Positions 1-5,763 of a DNA stretch of 7,716 bases are shown here, in pieces. The translations under genes were made by a program, and so were the position numbers. Numbering within the stretch: position 1 is the first letter of the stretch; every line of letters starts with the position of its first letter. The notes under the pieces are model-generated. The model searched no databases. It was not told the origin of the DNA and saw only the letters and a list, made by a program, of their open reading frames with translations. The DNA comes from Acidobacteriota bacterium (GTDB taxonomy: Bacteria > Acidobacteriota > Terriglobia > Terriglobales > Acidobacteriaceae). The stretch covers positions 1-7,716 of the forward strand of contig JAJXXG010000609.1 in assembly GCA_021781255.1 (NCBI GenBank), given 5' to 3'.

Positions 1-148
1 GTTCGTTGTCAATCTGGAATCCTGAAAACTGTCATTCGCGAACTTCCACAGCGGAGTTTCATTCGGAAGATCTATCGTAATTCGTATTCAATCATATTAA
101 ATCGCTCAAATATCGAAATGCAATCCAGCTCTTTGGCCTGAAGTCGGC
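1..148. other. AT-rich intergenic end of window, no gene seen
   Basis: This stretch lies downstream of the minus-strand murB stop codon. It is noticeably more AT-rich than the genes around it, especially at about 60-120. I see no open frame of useful length, no strong hairpin followed by a U-run on the murB side, and no tRNA-like or repeat structure. Any regulatory role would belong to a gene left of the window. Confidence 0.5.
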
Positions 149-1192
149 TCAAAACCCTACCAGCACCGGTTCCCTTTCCAGGCGAATGCCAAACCGCGCC
201 TCAACCGCGGCGGCGATCTTGTTTGCTAGTGCGAGAATCTCCGCGGCCGTGGCGCTACCAAGATTGATGAGCGCCAGAGTGTGCCGCGACGAGATGCCTG
301 CATTACCCATCGTATAGCCCTTAGCGAAGCCTGCCTGCTCAATCAGCCAAGCGGCGGGGATTTTGACGCGGCCTGCATTCTCAGAGTCAGGCCCGGCTGG
401 AAAGCGCGGCGGCACACTCTGCGAGGCGATCTTTTGCAAGAGTTCATCGGTCACCACAGGATTCTTGAAGAAGCTGCCCGCGCTGCGGCAATCGGGGTCG
501 CCATCGACGAGCAACATGCCCTTCGAGCGGCGAATCTGCCGCACGGCCTCGGCAACTTCCTTCAAGCTTGGTTCGCCACTTGTGGACCGGCTCGTTTCCA
601 TCGTCCGCTGCAACTCCGCGTAGCGCAGCGTGGGCGCGCCTCCGGGCTTCAGCCGGTAATCTACGCGCGTCACAACGAATCGTCCCCTGCCCGTCGAGTT
701 GAAGCGGCTGTGGCGATACGCAAATCCGCACTCTGCATTTTGGAACTCAGTGAACTCCTGCGTCTCCAGATCGAAGGCGCGGACCCTTTCAATAACCGAT
801 GCAACTTCCTGCCCGTACGCGCCCACATTCTGCACCGGTGCACCACCCACAGTACCCGGGATTCCTGCAAGACATTCCAACCCAGCACAATTCACCGCAA
901 GAGTCTGCTCAACGCAGTTGTCCCAGGGTTCGCCGGCAGCCACGCGGAACAGTTCGCCATTGCGCTCAATGCCCTTCAACCCAACATGAAGCATGAGCCC
1001 CGGAAATCCACTGTCAGCGACGAGCAGGTTGCTGCCGCCGCCCAGCACAAAGAGCGGCACTCCCCGGCTGCGTGCCCACTCGGCCGCCTCCACAATCTCC
1101 TGTTCGCTCGCCGCTTCGACAAACCACCGTGCCGGGCCCCCGATCCTGAAGGTCGTAAAGGGGGCCAGCGAGTGGTTTTCCTTGATATGCAC
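149..1192 (-). CDS. murB: UDP-N-acetylenolpyruvoylglucosamine reductase (MurB), type I
   Basis: This cytoplasmic FAD enzyme reduces UDP-GlcNAc-enolpyruvate with NADPH to UDP-MurNAc, the second committed step of peptidoglycan synthesis. The 347-residue product matches the usual type I length (E. coli about 342). The FAD-binding region shows TTFRIGGPA (13-21), LGGGSNLLV (50-58) and AGIPGTVGGAPVQNVGAYG (109-127). The insert typical of type I follows as CGFAYRHSRF (155-164), with the tyrosine and the conserved Arg160. The proton donor serine is Ser240 in AGSFFKNP, and the carboxy-terminal catalytic glutamate is Glu341 in REPVLVGF. KIPAAWLIEQAG (277-288) is another family signature. The start is GTG at 1192. 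An in-frame TGA lies two codons upstream and no nearby ATG exists, so this is the only reasonable start, although no clear Shine-Dalgarno precedes it. The gene diverges from the bacilliredoxin gene. Identification is secure from family motifs. Confidence 0.97.
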   Translation of the reverse strand: MHIKENHSLAPFTTFRIGGPARWFVEAASEQEIVEAAEWARSRGVPLFVLGGGSNLLVADSGFPGLMLHVGLKGIERNGELFRVAAGEPWDNCVEQTLAVNCAGLECLAGIPGTVGGAPVQNVGAYGQEVASVIERVRAFDLETQEFTEFQNAECGFAYRHSRFNSTGRGRFVVTRVDYRLKPGGAPTLRYAELQRTMETSRSTSGEPSLKEVAEAVRQIRRSKGMLLVDGDPDCRSAGSFFKNPVVTDELLQKIASQSVPPRFPAGPDSENAGRVKIPAAWLIEQAGFAKGYTMGNAGISSRHTLALINLGSATAAEILALANKIAAAVEARFGIRLEREPVLVGF

Positions 1193-1261
1193 GGTTCAAG
1201 GCTACACCATGCTCGCTCACGGTAAAATCAGATCAGGCAGCTTCCCCTGCCGGAGGCAAAC
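1193..1261. promoter_or_regulatory. Divergent murB / bacilliredoxin spacer
   Basis: This 69-bp gap must hold the 5' signals of two divergent genes unless they are read from overlapping promoters. A TAAAAT at 1223-1228 is a 5-of-6 match to a plus-strand -10 box, but I see no -35 at good spacing. A small hairpin, GGCAG (1236-1240) with CTGCC (1247-1251), ends directly against the GGAGG ribosome-binding site at 1252-1256, which is 5 nt before the bacilliredoxin ATG. The ribosome-binding site is clear; the promoter and any role of the hairpin are tentative. Confidence 0.35.
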
Positions 1262-1690
1262 ATGTATCCCGAAGTGATGGTGATTCCCATGCGCGAGGAA
1301 CTTCTGCGCGCCGGGATCAAGGAAACCCGGACGGCCGAGGAGGTAGACGCCGCACTCGCCGAGCCGGGCACAACTCTTGTCGTCGTCAACTCAATTTGCG
1401 GCTGCGCTGCCGTCAAGGCCCGCCCCGGCATCCGCCTGGCGCTTGCTTCCTCCGCCAACCAGCCCGATCGCAAAATCACCGTCTTTGCCGGCCAGGACCG
1501 CGAAGCCACAGAGCGGGCGCGCAGCTACTTTGAAGACAATCCGCCGAGTTCCCCTTCCGTCGCCATCCTGCGCGACGGCAAGCTGGTCTACCTGATGCAG
1601 CGTTCCCAAATCGAGCAGTCCACGGCGCATCAGATCGCCGCGGAACTGATCAGAGCATTTGACGCATTCTGCGCGAAAACAACGGCGTAA
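1262..1690 (+). CDS. BrxA/BrxB family bacilliredoxin
   Basis: This 142-residue thioredoxin-fold protein belongs to the bacilliredoxin (YphP/YqiW, DUF1094) family. In Bacillus, family members remove bacillithiol from S-bacillithiolated cytosolic proteins. The defining C-G-C motif is present as VVVNSICGCAAVKARPG, with Cys46 and Cys48. The amino end (YPEVMVIPMREEL) and the cis-proline-like stretch PPSSPSVAILRDGKLVYL (94-111) also fit the family, and the length is normal. The downstream motif usually written R-H-x-I-E-G reads RSQIEQ (113-118), so the histidine and glycine are replaced. The ATG is set by GGAGG at 1252-1256. The gene stands alone on its strand and converges on the permease. Whether this organism uses bacillithiol cannot be seen here, so the physiological thiol substrate is inferred. 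An adjacent redox role such as a bacilliredoxin-like disulfide isomerase is possible. Confidence 0.92.
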   Translation: MYPEVMVIPMREELLRAGIKETRTAEEVDAALAEPGTTLVVVNSICGCAAVKARPGIRLALASSANQPDRKITVFAGQDREATERARSYFEDNPPSSPSVAILRDGKLVYLMQRSQIEQSTAHQIAAELIRAFDAFCAKTTA

Positions 1691-1716
1691 AGCCGTCTTC
1701 AATTGAGTCCCTAAAA

Positions 1717-1750
1717 CAAAACGGCCTTCCGCGGGGGGAGGCCGTTCTCT
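1717..1750 (-). terminator. Probable rho-independent terminator, possibly bidirectional
   Basis: AACGGCCT (1720-1727) is perfectly complementary to AGGCCGTT (1739-1746). On the plus strand the stem can extend inward by U-G, C-G and C-G pairs, leaving a 5-nt loop. Read on the minus strand, the stem is followed by TTTTGTTTT, a good U-tract, placed 23 bp after the permease stop. Read on the plus strand, the tail CTCTCTTT is only moderately U-rich, so termination of the bacilliredoxin transcript would be weaker. Its position between two converging genes fits a shared terminator. Confidence 0.8.
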
Positions 1751-1768
1751 CTTTCATGCTCTCGATGC

Positions 1769-3304
1769 TCAGTCTGCTGCCTCCACCTTCGCCAGCTTCT
1801 GCACCTTGCTGTGCTTCACGGAGTAGCTGAAGTAAATGATCAGCCCGAACAGCAGCCAACCGATCATCACTTCCCAGGTAATCAACGCCAGGCGCGACAT
1901 CAGGTAAATGGCCGACACAATTCCTAAAAACGGAACCAGCGGAACCAGCGGCGTCTTGAACGGACGATGCAGTTCGGGATGTTTTGTGCGCAGCACCCAA
2001 ACCCCCGCGCACACAATGGTGAACGCCAGCAAGGTGCCGATATTCACAAGGTCGGCGAGCCTGTCGATGGGCAACAGTGCGGGAAACAAGGCCGCGAAAA
2101 ATCCGAACACGATCGTGGTGATCCACGGCGTACGGAACTTCGGATGCACAGCCGATGCCCATTTCCACAAGAGGCCGTCCTTCGACATCGAGTAGAAGAC
2201 GCGCGTTTGCCCCAGCAGCATCACCAGCATTACCGTAGCCAGCCCGAAGACCGCGCCGATCTTCACCAGCAGCGAGCCCCAGGTTACGCCCGTCGCATCG
2301 ATACCAATGGCTACGGGAGCGCCCACGTCCAGGATCTTATAACTCACCAGGCCGCACAACACCAGCGATACCAGGATGTACAAAACGGTGCAGATGGCCA
2401 GCGAACCGAGGATGCCGATAGGCATATCCCGCTGCGGTTTCTTGGCCTCCTGCGCGGCCGTCGACACCGCGTCGAATCCAATGTAGGCGAAGAAAATGCG
2501 CGAGGCGCCCTTGGAGATGCCGCCCCATCCGAAGTTGCCGTTGGCGTCCCTGGGCGGAATGAACGGGTGCCAGTTCAGCTTCGCTACTTCAGGATGGCGA
2601 ATAAGGAAGTCCCCCCCGACCACCAAAAAAATTCCCACCACCGTCAGCTTCACAAACACAATCGCCGAATTGAAGTTCGCTGATTCCTTGATGCCAATCA
2701 CCAGAATGAACGTAATCACCATGACGATCGCCATGGCGATCAGGTTGAAGGCAGCCGTCACATGAGGCAACCCGGCATTGCTAACGCCCGGCGGCAGCGA
2801 AGTTACCGGCATCCATTGATGGTGGAAAAACACCAGGTGAGTTCCGGTCGACGCCGTCAATTTCGGCGGAATGACGATCCCGAACTGCTGTAGCAGGCTA
2901 TTGAAATACCCAGACCAGCCCGACGCCACAGTCGATGCGCCGAATGCGTACTCCAGCACCAGGTCCCAGCCAATGATCCATGCCACCAGTTCTCCCAGCG
3001 TGGCGTAGCCGTAGGTATACGCAGAACCGGCAATGGGAATGATCGACGCGAACTCGGAATAGCACAGGCCGGCAAAAGCGCAAGTAACGCCAGCCAGCAC
3101 AAAGCTCAGCGCTACTGCAGGCCCTGCGTAAAGCGCCGCGGCCTGCCCCGTCAGCACGAAAATCCCGGCACCGACCACCGCCCCAATGCCGAGCGTGACA
3201 AGGTTCACGGCGCCAAGCGAACGCTTCAGTGTGTGTTCGCCCTGCTCGCTCGCCTCTTGCGAGAGCAGCGACATGGGTTTAATGCGAAGCAGTCTGGATT
3301 TCAA
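1769..3304 (-). CDS. APC-superfamily amino-acid permease (cationic amino acid transporter type), TTG start
   Basis: This is an inner-membrane secondary transporter of the amino acid-polyamine-organocation superfamily, closest in style to YfnA/CAT-type permeases that import amino acids with protons. From the TTG the protein has 511 residues and about 12 hydrophobic segments, beginning near 33-53. It carries the helix-1 substrate-binding signature GIGAVVGAGIFV (39-50). It also carries the APC consensus FFAYIGFDAVSTAAQEAKKP (271-290) continuing to RDMPIGI, and TRVFYSMSKDG (367-377). A TTG at 3302-3304 has GGGAGGAAG (3312-3320) just upstream, whereas the next in-frame ATG (3272-3274) has no Shine-Dalgarno. 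The ten extra residues, including LLRIKP, resemble the LFRxKP amino terminus common in this family. The exact substrate cannot be assigned; broad cationic or neutral amino acids are possible. It ends at a strong hairpin. Confidence 0.93.
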   Translation of the reverse strand: MKSRLLRIKPMSLLSQEASEQGEHTLKRSLGAVNLVTLGIGAVVGAGIFVLTGQAAALYAGPAVALSFVLAGVTCAFAGLCYSEFASIIPIAGSAYTYGYATLGELVAWIIGWDLVLEYAFGASTVASGWSGYFNSLLQQFGIVIPPKLTASTGTHLVFFHHQWMPVTSLPPGVSNAGLPHVTAAFNLIAMAIVMVITFILVIGIKESANFNSAIVFVKLTVVGIFLVVGGDFLIRHPEVAKLNWHPFIPPRDANGNFGWGGISKGASRIFFAYIGFDAVSTAAQEAKKPQRDMPIGILGSLAICTVLYILVSLVLCGLVSYKILDVGAPVAIGIDATGVTWGSLLVKIGAVFGLATVMLVMLLGQTRVFYSMSKDGLLWKWASAVHPKFRTPWITTIVFGFFAALFPALLPIDRLADLVNIGTLLAFTIVCAGVWVLRTKHPELHRPFKTPLVPLVPFLGIVSAIYLMSRLALITWEVMIGWLLFGLIIYFSYSVKHSKVQKLAKVEAAD

Positions 3305-3311
3305 CGTGCCA

Positions 3312-3320
3312 CTTCCTCCC
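3312..3320 (-). promoter_or_regulatory. Ribosome-binding site deciding the permease TTG start
   Basis: Read on the minus strand this is GGGAGGAAG, a strong match to the anti-Shine-Dalgarno sequence, about 7-10 nt before TTG at 3304. The alternative ATG at 3274 is preceded by CTTCGCATTAAACCC, which has no purine-rich site. The sequence therefore favours initiation at TTG. Confidence 0.75.
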
Positions 3321-3363
3321 TGACGGATGACTGGATTGGGGCAGACAGCACAGCATGAGATGA

Positions 3364-3417
3364 AGTTCCGGAATGCATTTGAGCGGTAGCCCTTGGCCGG
3401 CCCTGCAGGCCGGAACT
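3364..3417 (-). repeat. Overlapping inverted repeats able to form two exclusive hairpins
   Basis: AGTTCCGG (3364-3371) is the exact reverse complement of CCGGAACT (3410-3417), giving an 8-bp stem around a 38-nt interior. Inside it, CCGGCC (3397-3402) pairs with GGCCGG (3408-3413) around the 5-nt loop CTGCA. The two stems share bases 3410-3413, so they compete. On the minus strand they lie about 60-115 nt before the permease TTG, where they would be in its 5' leader if the promoter is upstream. No U-tract follows either stem. A switch role is speculative; the repeats themselves are plain in the sequence. Confidence 0.5.
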
Positions 3418-3601
3418 GGTAACGCAATGATACGATAGCAACCCCGCCGTCCTTCCACGGTCACGTTGGGACGCTACGGGTCAGGGACTATCAACTTTCC
3501 AGAGTGTCATGTTTCAGGTAGAGTTTGTCCCGTTTTCAGGAAGCGCCCCTCATCCTCACACGTCACCTGTGCTGTTTTCAGACACCATCCCGGTTGCGCG
3601 C

Positions 3602-4243
3602 CTAGCTGAGCACTTTCGCCCAGCGGCGGAACTCGCCCGCTGGATCGGGCGCGCGAAATATCGCTCCGGCAACCGCAACCACACTCGCTCCTGCTGCCAG
3701 AACCGCAGGCGCGGTCGCCAGGGTAATTCCTGCCACGGCAACCAGAATCGGATCTGCGCCAGCTTCTTCGCGCAGCTTGCGTACGCCTTCCACGCCAATC
3801 GGCGCCCTGGAAGTTTGCTTGGTTATGGTGGGAAACACCGGACCAATCGATAGATAATTAGCTGGCTCCTTCAGGATTCCTGGCACAAGCGTGTCACTGC
3901 CGCCGAAGGTGCCCACGATTCGATCAGGCCCAAGCAGACGGCGTGCCTCGGCAGGAGCAGCGTCGCCGGCATCTACATGCACACCATCAAAACCAGCCAG
4001 TCCAACAAGATCCACGCGATCATCCAGAATCAACTTCACCTGTCCAGCAGGCAATGAGCCGCGAATCATCGCGGCGTCCGCTAGCAACTCTGCTTCAGAG
4101 CCTGTCTTGTTGCGGTACTCCAGCAACGTCACACCGGCATCGGCCAAACCACTGCTCAACCGCCCCAAAAACTCCGCGCGGCCAGTCTGTGGAATCACAG
4201 AGACATCAAGAATCGGATAGATTTTCGGAAAAGAAAAGGACAT
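3602..4243 (-). CDS. Thiamine-phosphate synthase-like (ThiE/TenI family) protein with altered active site
   Basis: This 213-residue single-domain TIM barrel belongs to the family of ThiE, which joins HMP pyrophosphate and thiazole phosphate into thiamine phosphate, and of TenI, a thiazole tautomerase. Family landmarks in order are YPILD (9-13), LLEYRNK (40-46), LILDDRVDL (71-79), FDGVHV (85-90), SIGPVFPTITK (132-142) and VAGITLATAPAVLAAGA (170-186). Arg44, Lys46, Asp75, Asp94 and Lys142 sit where ThiE catalytic and metal- or phosphate-binding residues are expected. Three usual ThiE residues differ: the Gln of QLREK is Glu42, the Asn of the ND pair is Asp74, and HxGQED reads HVDAGD. The start is ATG at 4243, which puts the first strand at the normal distance; its Shine-Dalgarno is weak, and the frame's extension to 4387 looks non-native. 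No other thiamine gene is adjacent. Family membership is firm; the exact reaction is less so. Confidence 0.85.
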   Translation of the reverse strand: MSFSFPKIYPILDVSVIPQTGRAEFLGRLSSGLADAGVTLLEYRNKTGSEAELLADAAMIRGSLPAGQVKLILDDRVDLVGLAGFDGVHVDAGDAAPAEARRLLGPDRIVGTFGGSDTLVPGILKEPANYLSIGPVFPTITKQTSRAPIGVEGVRKLREEAGADPILVAVAGITLATAPAVLAAGASVVAVAGAIFRAPDPAGEFRRWAKVLS

Positions 4244-4391
4244 ACAACAAGAGTAGCCGATCACGGGCACGACAAAAGAAACACAGACTCGGAACCAGGC
4301 AGGCATCCTTGGTAAATAGTCCCAAGTCAATATCACCCTTAGTTCCCTACCCCCTGTCTGCTGGCTGGACCAGAGTAAGAACGACAAGTAC

Positions 4392-4400
4392 TGCTACAAT
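4392..4400 (+). promoter_or_regulatory. Candidate extended -10 promoter for the decarboxylase-flavoenzyme pair
   Basis: TGCTACAAT fits the extended -10 pattern TGnTATAAT with one mismatch. No good -35 sits 16-18 bp upstream, which extended -10 promoters can tolerate. It would give a leader of roughly 100 nt before the ATG at 4510. This is a single-motif match, so confidence is low. Confidence 0.3.
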
Positions 4401-4494
4401 GAGGAGCGAAAAAACAGCAGTTCAGCACCGACCCTTTAAAAATAGCGGAACGGCGGGTTTCTATCGGCTGGCTTGGGAACTAACTACGAAGAAT

Positions 4495-4505
4495 GGAGGA
4501 GGAAG
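4495..4505 (+). promoter_or_regulatory. Ribosome-binding site fixing the decarboxylase start at 4510
   Basis: GGAGGAGGAAG lies 4-14 nt before ATG 4510, with GGAGG at 4498-4502 spaced 7 nt from it. The frame is open far upstream, including an in-frame ATG at 4399 that has no such site. This motif, together with the Tat signal starting right after 4510, fixes the start. Confidence 0.9.
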
Positions 4506-4509
4506 CAGT

Positions 4510-5640
4510 ATGAGCGTGGACCGAAGGGCGTTTCTTGCGGGTTCTTCGAGCCTGTTGTCGGCGAGTTTGCTCGCTGCGGGCATCCCGGCAGCCGCCGAGG
4601 TTGAAGATCAACCACAAGCGGCCAAACGGAAATACCGGCTGATCGCGACCGAGGAAGCCTTTTCCATCCCGGAGCAGGCGGACGAGTTCCGGCGGGTCAG
4701 GGGCCTTTCCTATGGGAATCCGGACCTCGAAATGTGGCGAGGATTTTTCAACCCGCGCCCCGGGGCTTCGCCGCTGCTCCGCCGCCTGCTCGATCTGGAG
4801 GGCGAGCGCATTCAGATCATGGATCAGGCCGGCGTGGATGTGCACCTCCTGTCGCTCACTTCGCCGGGCGTGCAGATGTTCGAGACCGATACGGCAACCA
4901 GCCTCGCGACCGTGGCGAACGATCGACTGGCCGCAGTGATCAAGCGGCATCCTGCGCGGTTCGCGGGCCTTGCGAGCTTCGCGCCCCAGGATCCCAAACG
5001 GGCGGTGAAGGAAATCGACCGCGCGATAACCGAGCTCAAGCTTAATGGGGTAATCGTCAACTCGCACACGAACGGCGAATATCTGGACGATCGAAAATAC
5101 TGGCCGATCTTCGAGGCGCTCGTGGCCTTAAAGAGCGCAATCTATATTCACCCACGCAACATGCCCGATCCGTGCACCTTCATGACCCGTGCCGACCCAA
5201 CTCTCGCGGGCGCACTCTGGGGTTTCCAGATGGAGACCGGCCTGCATGCCATGCGGCTGATCGTGAGTGGAGTTTTCGATCAGTTTCCGGATCTGAAGAT
5301 TGTTCTCGGGCACATGGGAGAAGGACTGCCGTATTGGCCTTACCGAATTGACTATATGTACAGGGCATTTACCGGCGGGCATGGCAAGCTCAAGAAAAGG
5401 CCCAGCGAATACCTTAAGGACAATTTTGTGATTACCACGAGCGGGATGAACGATCACAGAGTGCTGACGTACTGTAACGACGCGCTCGGACCGGACAATA
5501 TCCTGTTTGCAATTGACTATCCGTACCAGGAATCGGTCGAGGCGGCCGATTTTATGAACTCCGCGCCGCTGCCGGAAGCCGACATCGAGAAGATCGCACA
5601 CGGGAACGCCGAGAAGATCTTCCGCATCGCAACAGCGTGA
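4510..5640 (+). CDS. Tat-exported amidohydrolase-family (LigW/gamma-resorcylate-type) aromatic-acid decarboxylase
   Basis: This 376-residue protein belongs to the amidohydrolase 2 / ACMSD-related family, whose members carry out metal-dependent nonoxidative decarboxylation of aromatic acids. The amino terminus is a twin-arginine signal: DRRAFLAG (4-11), a hydrophobic run to about 26, and a likely cleavage site after AAA (27-29). The mature part begins with ATEEAF (46-51), which gives the metal-ligand Glu48. Then come LTSPGVQMF (116-124), VNSHTNGEYLDD (183-194), YIHPR with ligand His214, LGHMGEGLPYWPYRIDYM (266-283) with active-site His268, and AIDYPYQ with ligand Asp336. Overall it most resembles LigW (5-carboxyvanillate decarboxylase) as I remember that sequence; gamma-resorcylate and 2,3-dihydroxybenzoate decarboxylases are close alternatives. 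Known members are mostly cytosolic, so the export signal is unusual. It is followed after 123 bp by an ene-reductase-type gene, which supports a catabolic unit. Hydrolase activity instead of decarboxylase activity cannot be excluded, and the substrate is unknown. Confidence 0.85.
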   Translation: MSVDRRAFLAGSSSLLSASLLAAGIPAAAEVEDQPQAAKRKYRLIATEEAFSIPEQADEFRRVRGLSYGNPDLEMWRGFFNPRPGASPLLRRLLDLEGERIQIMDQAGVDVHLLSLTSPGVQMFETDTATSLATVANDRLAAVIKRHPARFAGLASFAPQDPKRAVKEIDRAITELKLNGVIVNSHTNGEYLDDRKYWPIFEALVALKSAIYIHPRNMPDPCTFMTRADPTLAGALWGFQMETGLHAMRLIVSGVFDQFPDLKIVLGHMGEGLPYWPYRIDYMYRAFTGGHGKLKKRPSEYLKDNFVITTSGMNDHRVLTYCNDALGPDNILFAIDYPYQESVEAADFMNSAPLPEADIEKIAHGNAEKIFRIATA

Positions 5641-5763
5641 CGGCCGGTTGATTTCTGTTGAAACTCAGCGTTTTCGCTCTTTCTCGGCGGCCGTCTACGC
5701 AGGTACGGCGGTCTGCACTTGTTACCGGAGCTGTTGCAAGGCCACACCAAGAGGAGGGATCAG
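5641..5763 (+). other. Spacer between decarboxylase and flavoenzyme, with loose nested inverted repeats
   Basis: ACGGCCG (5640-5646) pairs with CGGCCGT (5688-5694), GAAA (5660-5663) with TTTC (5680-5683), and AGCG (5667-5670) with CGCT (5675-5678) around TTTT. The parts nest but leave large unpaired stretches, and no U-tract follows, so I do not call a terminator. AGGAGG at 5752-5757, 6 nt before ATG 5764, is a strong ribosome-binding site for the next gene. Co-transcription with the decarboxylase is plausible. Confidence 0.45.

Larger units (their letters stand above)
3305..3601. other. About 300 bases without a gene, leader region of the permease
   Basis: This gap separates the ThiE-like gene from the permease, both on the minus strand. 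Although the permease frame stays open on the minus strand to 3427, that extension lies upstream of the ribosome-binding site and is not typical of the family. The region holds the permease ribosome-binding site and the overlapping inverted repeats at 3364-3417. I found no convincing -35/-10 pair on the minus strand; TATCAT near 3431 is the nearest -10-like word and has a poor -35. I see no U-run hairpin directly after the ThiE-like stop, so read-through from that gene cannot be excluded. Confidence 0.5.
4244..4509. other. Divergent spacer between the ThiE-like gene and the decarboxylase
   Basis: This 266-bp region separates two divergently transcribed genes and must contain the promoters of both. 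On the minus strand I looked for TPP-riboswitch hallmarks (CUGAGA, the ACCUGAUCUGG-type segment) before the ThiE-like gene and did not find them. A small minus-strand hairpin, CTTGG/CCAAG, occurs at about 4308-4326. On the plus strand there is an extended -10-like word at 4392-4400 and a strong ribosome-binding site just before 4510. Nothing else coding is supported. Confidence 0.5.

Noticed and set aside
281..1225. Long plus-strand open frame (314 codons) over murB
   Set aside because: It is antisense to a gene with complete MurB motifs, and its translation is low-complexity, rich in Arg, Ala and His, and without recognisable domains. It is a GC-rich shadow.
1967..2683. Plus-strand open frame of 238 codons over the permease
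   Set aside because: The translation is rich in His, Arg and Gln and shows no structure; it is antisense to clear transmembrane coding sequence.
3305..3427. Amino-terminal extension of the permease to an ATG at 3427
   Set aside because: It runs through the ribosome-binding site of the TTG start and through part of the leader repeat, and it adds 41 residues not typical of the family.
4244..4387. Amino-terminal extension of the ThiE-like protein to 4387
   Set aside because: ThiE proteins begin just before the first strand (YPILD). The extension has no family likeness and covers the divergent promoter spacer.
4244..4440. Possible TPP riboswitch ahead of the ThiE-like gene
   Set aside because: The minus-strand leader lacks the conserved CUGAGA and ACCUGAU-type segments; I see only a short unrelated hairpin.
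3943..4509. Upstream extension of the decarboxylase frame, including an ATG at 4399
   Set aside because: The strong GGAGGAGG site and the Tat signal both point to ATG 4510. The upstream part overlaps the ThiE-like gene on the other strand, and ATG 4399 has no ribosome-binding site.
5640..5694. Terminator between decarboxylase and flavoenzyme
   Set aside because: The nested repeats leave a large loop and no U-tract follows, so termination here is not supported.
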